Shown here one piece after another: positions 31,103 to 40,670 of a stretch of DNA of 64,000 bases. This DNA comes from RGIG5579 sp045543495 (GTDB taxonomy: Bacteria; Bacillota; Clostridia; Oscillospirales; SIG627). The DNA is taken from positions 1-64,000 of the forward strand of contig JAZQMO010000015.1 of NCBI GenBank assembly GCA_045543495.1, written 5' to 3'. The notes under the pieces are model-generated. The model was given only the letters and a program-made list of their open reading frames with translations, had not been told where the DNA came from and did not search any database. Within the stretch, counting starts at the first letter, position 1; each line of letters opens with the position of its first letter. Both the position numbers and the translations under genes were made by a program.

Positions 31103-33736
31103 ATGGCTGAATTATTAGAAAAGAATTACAATCCAAAGAGCTTTGAAGACAGAATTTATCAGGAGTGGTGTGACAAGGGATACTTTACCCCCGATACAAA
31201 TTCTTCTGCTCCCGCTTACACCATCGTGATTCCTCCGCCCAACATTACCGGTCAGCTTCACATGGGGCACGCTCTGGATAACACTCTTCAGGATATTTTG
31301 ATCCGCTACAAAAGAATGCGCGGATTCTGCACGCTGTGGCTTCCCGGCACAGACCACGCTTCCATTGCCACCGAGGCAAAGATCGTAGAAGCAATGCGCA
31401 AGGAAGGCATTACTAAGGATGATATCGGCCGTGACGGCTTCTTGGAACGTGCTTGGAAATGGAAGGAGCAATACGGCGGAAGAATTATTTCTCAGCTGAA
31501 AAAGCTTGGGTCCTCTTGCGATTGGTCCCGTGAAAGATTCACCTTGGATGAGGGATGCTCCGATGCCGTCAAAGAGGTGTTTGTACGCCTTTATAACAAG
31601 GGGCTTATTTACCGCGGAGAAAGAATTATTAACTGGTGTCCTCACTGCCTTACCTCAATTTCCGATGCCGAGGTGGAGTATGAGGATCAGGCAGGCCATT
31701 TTTGGCATTTAAGATACCCCCTCAAGGATGGCAGCGGTTATCTTGAGCTTGCCACCACCCGTCCCGAAACTTTGCTTGGTGATACTGCGGTTGCCGTCAA
31801 TCCCAACGACGAGAGATATCAGAATCTTGTTGGCAAAACCTTGATTCTTCCCTTGGTTGGCAGAGAGATTCCCATTGTTGCCGACGATTATGTTGAAATG
31901 GATTTCGGAACAGGCGTTGTAAAGATCACCCCTGCTCACGACCCCAATGACTTTGAGGTTGGAAAGCGCCATAATCTCCCTGTATTGAACTGTTTGACCG
32001 CCGATGCCAAGATCACGGAGGATTATCCCAAGTATGCGGGAATGGATCGCTATGAAGCAAGAAAAGCCATTGTGCGCGATTTGGACGAGGCAGGCTTTTT
32101 GATCAAAACCGAGGATTATAGCCACAATGTAGGAACCTGCTACCGCTGCGGTACCACGGTTGAACCCCGCGTATCTATGCAATGGTTCGTAAAAATGGAG
32201 CCTCTTGCAAAGCCTGCCATTGAAGCAGTTGAAAACGGATCCATTCGTTTTGTACCCGATCGCTTTAACAAAAACTATTTCCATTGGATGAGAAACATCC
32301 GTGACTGGTGTATTTCCCGTCAGCTTTGGTGGGGTCACAGAATTCCTGCTTTCTTCTGCGACGATTGTGATGAAATGGTGGTGACCAAGGATGATCACGC
32401 CATCTGTCCCAAGTGCGGCAAAAAAATGAGACAGGATCCCGATACACTGGATACTTGGTTCTCCTCTGCCCTTTGGCCCTTCTCTACGCTCGGCTGGCCC
32501 AATGAAACGGAGGATATCAAGAGATTCTACCCCACAAACACCTTGGTAACAGGCTACGATATCATTACCTTCTGGGTTTCCAGAATGATCTTCTCCGGCC
32601 TTGAATATATGGGAGAAAAGCCCTTTTCCGATGTTTTGATCCACGGACTGGTAAGAGACAGTCAAGGAAGAAAAATGTCCAAATCCCTCGGAAACGGCAT
32701 AGATCCCTTGGAGATCATTGATCAGTTCGGTGCCGATGCACTTCGCTTTGCACTGGCAAGCAATAACTCTCCCGGAAACGATATGCGCTTCTCCGATGAA
32801 AAGATCGAATCCAGCCGTAACTTTGCCAACAAGATCTGGAATGCCGCCCGTTATATTCTTATGAATCTTGATCTTGACAAGGTTACCTCCCCCGCTCATG
32901 TAGAAGGACTTGCCATTGAGGATAAGTGGATCCTTTCCAAGTTCAACCGTCTTGCAGCTGAGGTGAGCGAAAACATTGACAAGTACGAACTTGGTGTTGC
33001 CCTTGCGAAGCTTTACGACTTCATTTGGGATGTTTTCTGCGACTGGTATATTGAGCTTGTTAAACCCAGACTTATGGATCCTGAATGTACGACAAGAATT
33101 GCCGCGCAGAACACCTTGGCATTCGTATTCTCTTCCACCATGCAGTTGCTTCATCCCTTTATGCCCTTCATTACCGAAGAGATCTGGCAGAAATTTCCTC
33201 ACGAGGGTGAGAGCATTATGATCTCCCGTTGGCCCGAATTCAGCGAAGAATTAAACTTTGCCGAAGAGGAAGAGGCTCTTAAGCGCATTTTGGATGTCAT
33301 CAGCGCTATTCGCAATCGCAGAAGCGAAATGAATGTTCCGGTTTCTCGCAAGGTTCCCTTGCATATCCAAACTGCCTTCCGAAGCGACTTTGAAAGCAGT
33401 GCCGCATTCCTGACTCGCTTGGCAGGCGCAAGTTCCATTCAGTTTGAATTGGATTTTGATCCCGAAGGCTGTGTTTCCATTGCAACCGATTCCGCAAGCG
33501 TCTTTATTCCCCTTCTTGAGCTTCTTGATGTAGAAAAAGAAAAACTCCGCTTGGAGAATGAAAAGAAAAAAATTCTTGCTGAAATTGAACGCATTGAGAA
33601 AAAGCTCTCCAATGAACAGTTTGTCAGCAAGGCTCCCGAGAAGGTCGTAAACGGTGAAAAGGAAAAGCTGCAAGGCTTTAAGAACACTCTTTCCAACATC
33701 GAAGAAACCTACAAAACCCTCACAAGCAAAGCATAA
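31103..33736 (+). CDS. valS: Valyl-tRNA synthetase
   Basis: 877 residues, full length. Class I motifs are present: PPPNITGQLHMGHALDNTL (HIGH box, about 45-60) and KMSKSLGNGIDP (about 522). The central editing domain and the C-terminal coiled coil (LLDVEKEKLRLENEKKKILA region) typical of ValRS are present. Charges tRNA-Val and edits Thr-AMP. Monocistronic, with promoter and terminator. Confidence 0.97.
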   Translation: MAELLEKNYNPKSFEDRIYQEWCDKGYFTPDTNSSAPAYTIVIPPPNITGQLHMGHALDNTLQDILIRYKRMRGFCTLWLPGTDHASIATEAKIVEAMRKEGITKDDIGRDGFLERAWKWKEQYGGRIISQLKKLGSSCDWSRERFTLDEGCSDAVKEVFVRLYNKGLIYRGERIINWCPHCLTSISDAEVEYEDQAGHFWHLRYPLKDGSGYLELATTRPETLLGDTAVAVNPNDERYQNLVGKTLILPLVGREIPIVADDYVEMDFGTGVVKITPAHDPNDFEVGKRHNLPVLNCLTADAKITEDYPKYAGMDRYEARKAIVRDLDEAGFLIKTEDYSHNVGTCYRCGTTVEPRVSMQWFVKMEPLAKPAIEAVENGSIRFVPDRFNKNYFHWMRNIRDWCISRQLWWGHRIPAFFCDDCDEMVVTKDDHAICPKCGKKMRQDPDTLDTWFSSALWPFSTLGWPNETEDIKRFYPTNTLVTGYDIITFWVSRMIFSGLEYMGEKPFSDVLIHGLVRDSQGRKMSKSLGNGIDPLEIIDQFGADALRFALASNNSPGNDMRFSDEKIESSRNFANKIWNAARYILMNLDLDKVTSPAHVEGLAIEDKWILSKFNRLAAEVSENIDKYELGVALAKLYDFIWDVFCDWYIELVKPRLMDPECTTRIAAQNTLAFVFSSTMQLLHPFMPFITEEIWQKFPHEGESIMISRWPEFSEELNFAEEEEALKRILDVISAIRNRRSEMNVPVSRKVPLHIQTAFRSDFESSAAFLTRLAGASSIQFELDFDPEGCVSIATDSASVFIPLLELLDVEKEKLRLENEKKKILAEIERIEKKLSNEQFVSKAPEKVVNGEKEKLQGFKNTLSNIEETYKTLTSKA

Positions 33737-33737
33737 G

Positions 33738-33771
33738 AAAAAAGCTCCAATCATTGGATTGGAGCTTTTTT
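33738..33771. terminator. Bidirectional terminator between valS and the SLOG gene
   Basis: A 15-bp stem (aaaaaagctccaatc and its complement) with loop attg. It overlaps the last bases of the convergent gene. Confidence 0.92.
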
Positions 33772-34279
33772 ATACCTGTATCAAAAAGATGCGTCGATTT
33801 TTCTTTTTTGCGTATCGAATGGTCTGACCGGTTCCTGACATTTCATTACCAACCTTTAATACTGCGATTAACGAATCGGCTGAATCCACCATAAATCGGT
33901 TTCTTTTTTCAAAGCATCGTTTGGAATAGGAAGAAGAAACCAAAAATCGGTTGGAGGATTTCTCCATGATTTTACGGTATCGGATCTGATTTGGCCTTGA
34001 CATACTTTTGGGCTGTGCAAGATACGGCACAACGGCAACGATGTTAAGAGGAGGATCGAAATGATCCTGTAATTCCAATACAATTTCTCCGCACCAAAGA
34101 TCAACGCCCTCTGCCATTCCGCAATAAAAGGTACGGCAGCCTGCGTTGCAAACCTGAATGATCGTATTTTTCAGCTTTGCTTTCAGTGCTAAAAATTCCG
34201 GTGAACTTTCGTCATAACCGAAAGCAAAGGATTTGGGTCGGTGGCCTGTAAAGGCGCAAGAATGTATTGTATCAATCAT
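33770..34279 (-). CDS. SLOG family protein (DUF1273/YpsA-like)
   Basis: 169 residues. CAFTGHRPKSFAFG at the N-terminus and CRTFYCGMAEGVDLWCGEIVLEL (given in part) are the signature of the YpsA/DUF1273 branch of the SLOG superfamily, Rossmann-like proteins thought to bind nucleotides or nucleotide-derived ligands. YpsA affects cell division in Bacillus; here no partner is adjacent. The chosen ATG has AGAGG five bases upstream, so the longer frame from 34318 is unlikely. Confidence 0.85.
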   Translation of the reverse strand: MIDTIHSCAFTGHRPKSFAFGYDESSPEFLALKAKLKNTIIQVCNAGCRTFYCGMAEGVDLWCGEIVLELQDHFDPPLNIVAVVPYLAQPKSMSRPNQIRYRKIMEKSSNRFLVSSSYSKRCFEKRNRFMVDSADSLIAVLKVGNEMSGTGQTIRYAKKKNRRIFLIQV

Positions 34280-34351
34280 AATATCCTCTGCCTTATTATA
34301 ACACCGCATCAAGTTCAATTCAAGTAATTCATAAAAAAGATCGAATTTTGG

Positions 34352-34380
34352 TTTACAATCAAGTCAAAATGTTGTAAAAT
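34352..34380 (+). promoter_or_regulatory. Promoter of the PcrA-type helicase gene
   Basis: TTTACA and TAAAAT separated by 17 bases, about 22 bases before the ATG. Confidence 0.8.
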
Positions 34381-34402
34381 ATCAGGAGAACTTCAAGGAG
34401 AA

Positions 34403-36814
34403 ATGAAATTGAACGAAACCTATCAGATCAAAGAAAAGCTCTTTCATGCATATTACCGAAAACTAAATGATAAACAAAAAGAAGCGGTGCTGGCACCCGA
34501 CGGCCCTGTATTGGTGATCGCCGGTGCAGGAAGCGGAAAAACCACCGTTTTGATCAATCGTATTTCCTATTTGGTTCAGTTTGGTAATGCACTGCACAAT
34601 AATAAAGAGGTCGCTCTTTCCTATGATGAAAAAGTACTTCTGAATATAATGGCAAACAATCCTGACGAAATGTCACAGGAGGCATACGAACCGATTTTAG
34701 CAGGCTTTGTGGACACCCCCTGCCCTCCCGACCGTATTCTTGCCATTACCTTTACCAATAAAGCGGCGGGCGAAATCAAAGAGCGTCTTCGCTACGCCTT
34801 GGGGGATGCGGCAGATCAGATCTGGGCAGGCACCTTTCACTCAGTTTGTGTCCGATTACTGCGCCGTTTTTCCTCTTATACGGAATATGGAAATGACTTT
34901 GTGATTTACGACCAAAACGATTGCAAAAAGATCATTGCGGATTTGATCAAAGAAAAAGAAATAGACAATCAGGAAATCACACCAAAAACCGTTATGAGCG
35001 CCATATCCAATGCGAAAAACAGATTAGAAACTCCGGAGGATTTCGAGAAGAAAAACAGCTTCAGCGAAAAGAGGCAGATTTTCTCGGAGCTGTATCACAG
35101 GTATCAAAAAAAACTACTGGAAGCCAATGCTCTTGATTTTGACGATTTGATTTGTCAGACCGTAAAGCTTCTTTCCACGCAGGAAGAGGTGAGATCGTGG
35201 TGCCAAAGAAAATTCCAATATGTACTTGTGGATGAGTATCAGGATACCAACCACGCTCAGTACCTTCTGATGAAGCTCATTTCAGACGGTCACCGCAACG
35301 TTATGGTGGTGGGCGATGACGACCAAAGCATTTACAAATTCCGTGGCGCTGTAGTGGAAAACATTCTAAACTTTGATAAGCAATTTCAAGATGCCAAGGT
35401 CATTTTGCTGGAGCAAAACTACCGCTCCAGTCGCAGTATTATCCACGCCGCCAATGCTGTCATTGCCAACAATCGATCAAGACGCGGAAAAACACTATGG
35501 TCAAACAACCGAATCGGCCGTGTGATTGATTTTCGCCAGCTTGAAACCCCCGAAAAGGAAGCAGAGTATATTACCGAAACCATTTCTCTTGCCGTTCAAA
35601 GCAAGCAATACCGTTTTGGTGATATTGCCGTTTTATACCGTACCAAGGCGCAATCCAACATTTTAGAAACGGTATTTTCCAAATCGGGAATTCCCCACCG
35701 TCTTTTATCCGGCGTCCGCTTTTATGATCACGCCGAGGTGAAGGATATTTTAGCTTATTTGAGATTCTTATACAACAGATCCGATTTTGTCAGCTTTCAT
35801 CGAATCATTAATGTGCCCCGACGTGGAATCGGCCAGACAACGGTCAACAGAATCACGCAAATTGCCACGGATAATCAACTTCCTATTTTTGAAGTTCTCA
35901 AAAACAGCGATCAATTTGATGATCTGAAAAGAAGCAGTGCAAAGCTGAAAGAATTTGCCGAGCTCATTGACTCGCTGTGGGACTTTTCCACCTATCACAC
36001 TCCTGCAGAAACCGTGATCCATGTCATTGAGCGTACAGGCTATATGGCTACGCTCCAAGGTGAAGAAAACGAAGAGCGAAGAAAAAATGTTGATGAATTG
36101 ATCTCTACCGCATCTTTGTATGAATCCAAAACCGACACACCGTCCCTTGGCGGTTTTTTGGAAGAGGTTGCCTTGGTAAGCGATGTGGATAACTACAACG
36201 AAAGTGCAAATTCCGTTGTTTTAATGACCGTCCACGCCTCAAAGGGCTTGGAATTTCCAATGGTATTTTTGGCCGGTTTGGAAGAGAATCTATTTCCTTC
36301 CCCCCAATCCTCACAAAAAGAGAGTGATCTCGAGGAGGAGAGAAGACTTGCCTATGTAGCCATGACACGAGCCAAGGAAGAATTGATCATTACCGCATCC
36401 TACCAAAGAATGGTTTACGGAAAAACCAATTTTAACCCCATTTCCCGTTTCGTATTGGAAATTCCCGAGGATTTCATTCAAAAGCGTCTTCACGTTACAA
36501 AATCGGAGATTAAAGAAAGAAACCGTGATTTTTATTCCTATAAAGAAAAGTCCCCAGTTAAGGTTTATACGGCCTCCCCATTTGATCAAAGATCTTACAG
36601 CAATCGCCCCGCACAACGAAAGCCTGCGGCGGCACCCAAGAAGGAGGATCTTGTTCGGTTTATTGTGAACGATCGGGTAACCCACGGAATTTTTGGCTCC
36701 GGTACCATTGTAGAAGCCAAGGATGTTGGAGCTGATATTCTCTATAAAATCCAATTTGACCACTGTGGCGAAAAAAAGCTGATGGCTACCTATGCAAAAC
36801 TGAAAAAAATTTAA
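34403..36814 (+). CDS. pcrA: UvrD/PcrA family ATP-dependent DNA helicase
   Basis: 803 residues. SF1A helicase motifs in order: Q motif LNDKQKEAVLAPDGPVLVIAG, Walker A GAGSGKTTVL (about 40-50), motif Ia AITFTNKAAGEIKERL, motif II VDEYQDTNHAQY, motif III VVGDDDQSIYKFRGA, motif IV QNYRS, motif V VVLMTVHASKGLEFP and motif VI EERRLAYVAMTRAKEEL. A 3'-5' helicase for repair and displacement of bound protein. The C-terminus (residues 740-803) is a Tudor-like RNA-polymerase-interacting domain (VNDRVTHGIFGSGTIVEA), as in PcrA. Confidence 0.94.
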   Translation: MKLNETYQIKEKLFHAYYRKLNDKQKEAVLAPDGPVLVIAGAGSGKTTVLINRISYLVQFGNALHNNKEVALSYDEKVLLNIMANNPDEMSQEAYEPILAGFVDTPCPPDRILAITFTNKAAGEIKERLRYALGDAADQIWAGTFHSVCVRLLRRFSSYTEYGNDFVIYDQNDCKKIIADLIKEKEIDNQEITPKTVMSAISNAKNRLETPEDFEKKNSFSEKRQIFSELYHRYQKKLLEANALDFDDLICQTVKLLSTQEEVRSWCQRKFQYVLVDEYQDTNHAQYLLMKLISDGHRNVMVVGDDDQSIYKFRGAVVENILNFDKQFQDAKVILLEQNYRSSRSIIHAANAVIANNRSRRGKTLWSNNRIGRVIDFRQLETPEKEAEYITETISLAVQSKQYRFGDIAVLYRTKAQSNILETVFSKSGIPHRLLSGVRFYDHAEVKDILAYLRFLYNRSDFVSFHRIINVPRRGIGQTTVNRITQIATDNQLPIFEVLKNSDQFDDLKRSSAKLKEFAELIDSLWDFSTYHTPAETVIHVIERTGYMATLQGEENEERRKNVDELISTASLYESKTDTPSLGGFLEEVALVSDVDNYNESANSVVLMTVHASKGLEFPMVFLAGLEENLFPSPQSSQKESDLEEERRLAYVAMTRAKEELIITASYQRMVYGKTNFNPISRFVLEIPEDFIQKRLHVTKSEIKERNRDFYSYKEKSPVKVYTASPFDQRSYSNRPAQRKPAAAPKKEDLVRFIVNDRVTHGIFGSGTIVEAKDVGADILYKIQFDHCGEKKLMATYAKLKKI

Positions 36815-36824
36815 GTTTGTGCCA

Positions 36825-36876
36825 AAAAAGTCTCTCTTGCATAAGATACATTAAGTACTTATGAGGAGAGACTTTT
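36825..36876 (+). promoter_or_regulatory. Long hairpin between pcrA and the P-loop gene, covering its ribosome site
   Basis: The arms aaaaaagtctctc and gagagactttttt pair, with an inner cataag/cttatg stem. The right arm contains the GAGGAGAG ribosome site of the next gene and ends at its ATG. It can act as a terminator for pcrA and would also mask translation initiation of read-through transcripts. Confidence 0.6.
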
Positions 36877-36877
36877 T

Positions 36878-37954
36878 ATGTATCAAGAAAAGCCGGTGCA
36901 ATATTTTGCCTCGCAAAACACATCAAAAGGGTTTATCAATCATTTTTCATCCGTTTTCAATCCCGAGGAAATCAATAAAATTTATATTATCAAGGGTGGT
37001 CCGGGAACGGGCAAATCAAGTCTGATGCGAAGCCTGGAAGCCATCGCAAAAGAAAAGGGCCTTGCGGTAGAGGCTTTCCACTGTTCCTCTGACCCCTCTT
37101 CCCTGGATGGACTTATTATAGATAATAACCGAGTCGCCATTTTAGACGGGACCAGCCCTCACCTGTCAGACCCAACCTACCCCGGAGCTGTGGAAAATAT
37201 TATCAACACCGGTTCCTTTTGGAATACGGAAATTTTAATGCAAAAGAAAAAACAAATTATTCGTTTGATTCAGGAAAAAAATCGATTTTATAAAAGGGCA
37301 TACCGTTTTTTGAAGGCTTACGGTGAAATCGAGGATGAAATGAGTAAAATCTATGAAAAAAGTCTTTTGGAAGAAAAAATGGAGAAAAATGCAAAGAAAA
37401 CCATAGAAAAATATCTTTCATTCTCTAAAATAGGAACAGAAAAAGTCCGACTTACGGAAAGTATAACGGCAAACGGAATGACAAAGAGCTCTGCCTTTTC
37501 TGATCATGCAAAACAAATCATCTGTCTTTGGGGAAACGAATACCTTGCGCTTAGATATATTAAAATGCTTTACCGCAACCTATCGGAGAAAAAAACAGAA
37601 ATGCTGATCAGTTATTCTGCAAAATTTCCCGATTGTATAAATGAGATTTATTTTCCCCAAAGTAAAACCGCCGTCTTGATTTCCGACACAAAGCACGAAC
37701 CATCAGATTCCAAAAAACAGTATTATTATATCAACATGAAGCGCTTTTCTGATCCAAAAGCATTGCAAGAGAGAATTCAAAAGCTTCATTTTGGAAAAAA
37801 ATGCAGTAAAATGCTTCTTTGCGGCGCAAGCGAAGCCCTCAGCGAAGCAAAAGAGGTTCATCAGGAGCTTGAAAAAATATATATTTCTTCAATGGATTTT
37901 GATCGATTCAATTTGGAAAGAGAAAGCCTGATACAGCAAATTTTTAAGGAATAA
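36878..37954 (+). CDS. P-loop ATPase, PRK06851-like
   Basis: 358 residues. The Walker A motif is KGGPGTGKSSLM (about 39-50). The stretch AFHCSSDPSSLDGLIIDNNR and ILDGTSPHLSDP are typical of an uncharacterised Firmicute ATPase group (PRK06851). A Lys-rich coiled region spans about 125-190. A second P-loop-like half seen in some members is degenerate here. The function is unknown. Ribosome site GAGGAGAG lies within the hairpin described above. It ends in its own terminator. Confidence 0.75.
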   Translation: MYQEKPVQYFASQNTSKGFINHFSSVFNPEEINKIYIIKGGPGTGKSSLMRSLEAIAKEKGLAVEAFHCSSDPSSLDGLIIDNNRVAILDGTSPHLSDPTYPGAVENIINTGSFWNTEILMQKKKQIIRLIQEKNRFYKRAYRFLKAYGEIEDEMSKIYEKSLLEEKMEKNAKKTIEKYLSFSKIGTEKVRLTESITANGMTKSSAFSDHAKQIICLWGNEYLALRYIKMLYRNLSEKKTEMLISYSAKFPDCINEIYFPQSKTAVLISDTKHEPSDSKKQYYYINMKRFSDPKALQERIQKLHFGKKCSKMLLCGASEALSEAKEVHQELEKIYISSMDFDRFNLERESLIQQIFKE

Positions 37955-37983
37955 AGGAGAGATGCTCTCCTTTATTCCTTTTG
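37946..37983 (+). terminator. Terminator of the P-loop ATPase gene
   Basis: A 15-bp perfect stem (aaggaataaaggaga and its complement) with loop gatgc, overlapping the stop codon, followed by T-rich sequence. Confidence 0.9.
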
Positions 37984-37988
37984 ATTTC

Positions 37989-38017
37989 TTGACAATTAAA
38001 TCACCATATACTATAAT
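37989..38017 (+). promoter_or_regulatory. Perfect consensus promoter of the AraC-type gene
   Basis: TTGACA and TATAAT with a 17-base spacer, 37 bases upstream of the start. Such a strong promoter is unusual for a regulator and suggests repression or autoregulation. Confidence 0.88.
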
Positions 38018-38053
38018 AATAATTGGTTTATTATTGAAATGCAGGAGGGGTTT

Positions 38054-38875
38054 ATGTTCCCGAAACACGAGTATTTGAAAACCTCTCTTTATATGTACGA
38101 AACCAATCAAAGAGTAAAAAGCTTTCCCATGCGCTTTCATAAGCATTTGGAGTTTTCTTATGTCTATGAAGGCAACTTAATGGTTACCATTGACGGTGTG
38201 GAATATACATTGAATCAAGGGGATCTTTACCTTGTGTTTCCCAATTCCTCACACTCCATTCAGGAGGGCTCTGCCTCCGCCTTGTTTGCCTTGGTTGATC
38301 CGGAGTATCTGCGGCCATATCAAGATCTTCTGTCTCACCACCGTCCTACCATTCCCGTGATTAGAAAAGAGGAAATGCCGGAGGGCATTCCAATGCTGAT
38401 CCGACACTTAATTAAAGCTTACTCCTCTGATAAGCTTTGGAAAAATGCGATTTGCACAGGCTACTTAAATTCCCTTTTAGGGGAGCTTTTGGGAGTCTGC
38501 AAAACAGAAAAGCGCGATGCCAACAGCGAATTGGTACAAGAGCTTGCCATTTATTTTATGGATCACTTTTCCAAGGACATTACCCTTGATCTGGTTGCAA
38601 AGGATCTCAATTACAGCAAGTATTATATCTCTCACATCGTGAGCAATACCTTTCACTGTAATTTCAGAACTCTGATCAATACCTATCGGGTTGGAATGGC
38701 GCAAGGGTTGCTGTTCAACACGTCAAAATCCATCGGTGATATTGCTGATCTCTGTGGATTTAAGAATCAAAGCTCTTTTAACAGAGTTTTTACCAAGCAC
38801 ATCGGAATCACACCGGGAGAATTCAGAAAGCAAAACGCTAAGCCGCAAGAAGTTTCAGACAGTATTTTACAATAA
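38054..38875 (+). CDS. AraC family transcriptional regulator
   Basis: 273 residues. An N-terminal cupin domain (RFHKHLEFSYVYEGNLMVTI, LNQGDLYLVFPNSSHSIQEG; about residues 25-85) senses a small ligand, and two C-terminal helix-turn-helix motifs (LDLVAKDLNYSKYYISHIVS and IGDIADLCGFKNQSSFNRVF; about 175-265) bind DNA. AGGAGG precedes the chosen ATG. It is followed after ten bases by the O-antigen-ligase-like gene, which may be its target or just share the transcript. The ligand is unknown. Confidence 0.92.
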   Translation: MFPKHEYLKTSLYMYETNQRVKSFPMRFHKHLEFSYVYEGNLMVTIDGVEYTLNQGDLYLVFPNSSHSIQEGSASALFALVDPEYLRPYQDLLSHHRPTIPVIRKEEMPEGIPMLIRHLIKAYSSDKLWKNAICTGYLNSLLGELLGVCKTEKRDANSELVQELAIYFMDHFSKDITLDLVAKDLNYSKYYISHIVSNTFHCNFRTLINTYRVGMAQGLLFNTSKSIGDIADLCGFKNQSSFNRVFTKHIGITPGEFRKQNAKPQEVSDSILQ

Positions 38876-38885
38876 CGGAGAAAAT

Positions 38886-40085
38886 ATGAAGCAACGGATG
38901 CCATTGTGGAAAGAAAAACTGAAAACCTTTACGCCAAACGAATATGTCGTTTTACTGTTCGTTTTTTCTTTGTTTGTTTCAGTTTTCTTTGAGGCAGCTC
39001 TAATGCTCCTTCTACCCGCTTACATTCTTCTTTCCAAGCAGTTTAAGCTTTGCTTGCCACGGCGTGTATGGGATTACTTTTTATTGTTATTTTCTCTTTT
39101 GGCGCTTCTTTCAACCTATTTCTATTCAAAAAACGGCATTGTTTCCGACTTTGAAATAAAAAAGGAATATTTGCTTCTGCTTGGCATTGGTATCGTGATC
39201 CTGTGCTTTGATATCTTCTTTTTTGTCAATATTATGACAAAAAAAGCGTTTCTGGCAGGAATTAAGCTTTCTGTGTTTTTAAGCCTGACCAGCTTTTTGA
39301 TTTCGGTATTTCAGCTCATTTTCAAAATCTATCCCGATCCCATTGAGCGTCCCGGAAGGGTTGCCTCGGTCTATATGAATGAGAATTACTACGGTACGGT
39401 TTTAGAATTTATTTGTTTGTTCGCTCTTTACCTAATTTGCAAATCCAAAAATGTAAAGCAAAAAATCCTTTATTCTGCATTTTTGATTTTGAATTTGATC
39501 AGCCTTTGGTTCTGTCAAACCAGAATGGCATTTATTGTTGTTGCAGTATCATTTTTCATTTTTCTCTTTTTCTACAAACGAAAAATTTCCTACTGTATTT
39601 TAGGATTTATCGGCATTTGCGCCCTTGCTCTGATCTTTTATCCTCAGCTTCTTCCCCGTTTTGATTCCATTGCCTCCTATTTTGATTTCAGGCTCGGGAT
39701 CTGGGAATGTGCTTTGAGAAGCTTTCGTGATTCGCCGCTTTTGGGGCGTGGCTATTTTTCATACAGCTTTATTTGGCGTGATTATTTCGTTACGGAATAC
39801 TTCCCCGCCCTGCACGCCCACAATCTTTATATTGAATTGCTGATCAATTTTGGATTGCTGGGCTCGATCCCGCTGGCTCTTTTTTGCATTTCGAAATGCA
39901 TATCTTGTATAAAAAACTGTATCAAGTCAAACAGTCGCTTAAACTTATCTTTCGTCATCGCTGCCATCTGTGCCGTTTGTATTCACGGTCTGGCCGACAC
40001 CACCATTCTTTGGCCTCAAACCGGTTTTTTTGCCGTGTTTGTTTTATCCGCCCCAAAGGTTTTTGAAAAGGAGAAGGAAGATTGA
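38886..40085 (+). CDS. O-antigen ligase/polymerase-like membrane protein (Wzy_C)
   Basis: 399 residues, about ten to eleven membrane segments. The large loop before the last spans contains RLGIWECALRSFRDSPLLGRGYFSY (in part), EYFPALHAHNLYIELLINFGLLG, the Wzy_C (PF04932) pattern with conserved Arg and His. Such proteins polymerise or transfer glycan chains at the outer face of the membrane. GGAG lies seven bases before the ATG; the longer frame overlaps the AraC gene and lacks support. Ends with overlap into maf (TTGA). Confidence 0.85.
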   Translation: MKQRMPLWKEKLKTFTPNEYVVLLFVFSLFVSVFFEAALMLLLPAYILLSKQFKLCLPRRVWDYFLLLFSLLALLSTYFYSKNGIVSDFEIKKEYLLLLGIGIVILCFDIFFFVNIMTKKAFLAGIKLSVFLSLTSFLISVFQLIFKIYPDPIERPGRVASVYMNENYYGTVLEFICLFALYLICKSKNVKQKILYSAFLILNLISLWFCQTRMAFIVVAVSFFIFLFFYKRKISYCILGFIGICALALIFYPQLLPRFDSIASYFDFRLGIWECALRSFRDSPLLGRGYFSYSFIWRDYFVTEYFPALHAHNLYIELLINFGLLGSIPLALFCISKCISCIKNCIKSNSRLNLSFVIAAICAVCIHGLADTTILWPQTGFFAVFVLSAPKVFEKEKED

Positions 40086-40642
40086 ATGTGATTTTAGCCT
40101 CGGCTTCCCCGAGAAGAAAAGAGCTCTTAAAGCATATCTATCCCCTTTTCTCCGTTCTTCCTGCCGATGTGGATGAGACCGTTCCTGCCTTGATGGATGC
40201 CGAAGATGTTTCGGAATATTTAGCAAAAAAGAAAGCATTACACCTTGCGAAGAGCCACGAAAAGGATCTTATTATCGCAGCAGACACGACGGTTCTGTTA
40301 AACGGTCAAATTCTGGGAAAGCCACTAAACGAGGAAGAGGCAATCAAAATGCTGACTCTTCTTTCCGATCAAACACACAAGGTCGTAACAGGTTGCTGCT
40401 TGGCTTTGGAGGGCAAGATTCACTCCTTCTCTCAAACAAGCCTCGTCACGTTTTATCCTTTGTGTGAAGAAGAAATATTGCAATATGTTGCAAGCGGTGA
40501 TCCCTTGGATAAAGCAGGTGCATACGGAATACAAACAGGCGGGTGCCTGTTTGTAAAGGAGATTCAAGGGGATTATTTTAATATCGTCGGTCTTCCCGTT
40601 TCAAGACTACACAAAGAAATACAACATTTTCTAAAAAAATAA
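40082..40642 (+). CDS. maf: Maf-like nucleoside triphosphate pyrophosphatase
   Basis: 186 residues. NVILASASPRRKELL, the Asp/Glu motif DVDETVP, AADTTVLLNGQILGKP and the C-terminal DKAGAYGIQ are the Maf signature. Hydrolyses nucleotides such as dTTP or modified bases to monophosphates and pyrophosphate (house cleaning). The start is TTG, overlapping the previous stop (TTGA) with AAGGAG upstream, and agrees with the usual N-terminus of the family. Confidence 0.94.
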   Translation: MNVILASASPRRKELLKHIYPLFSVLPADVDETVPALMDAEDVSEYLAKKKALHLAKSHEKDLIIAADTTVLLNGQILGKPLNEEEAIKMLTLLSDQTHKVVTGCCLALEGKIHSFSQTSLVTFYPLCEEEILQYVASGDPLDKAGAYGIQTGGCLFVKEIQGDYFNIVGLPVSRLHKEIQHFLKK

Positions 40643-40670
40643 AAGAGGAAAATTTCCTCTTTTATTTTTT
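40634..40670. terminator. Bidirectional terminator between maf and ygiQ
   Basis: An 18-bp inverted repeat (aaaaaataaaagaggaaa and its complement) lies between the convergent genes and reaches into the ygiQ stop region. Confidence 0.88.

Noticed and set aside
38691..38885. N-terminal extension of the O-antigen-ligase-like protein into the AraC gene
   Set aside because: The extension overlaps the AraC coding region, has no ribosome site, and an ATG with GGAG at 38886 fits the membrane topology.
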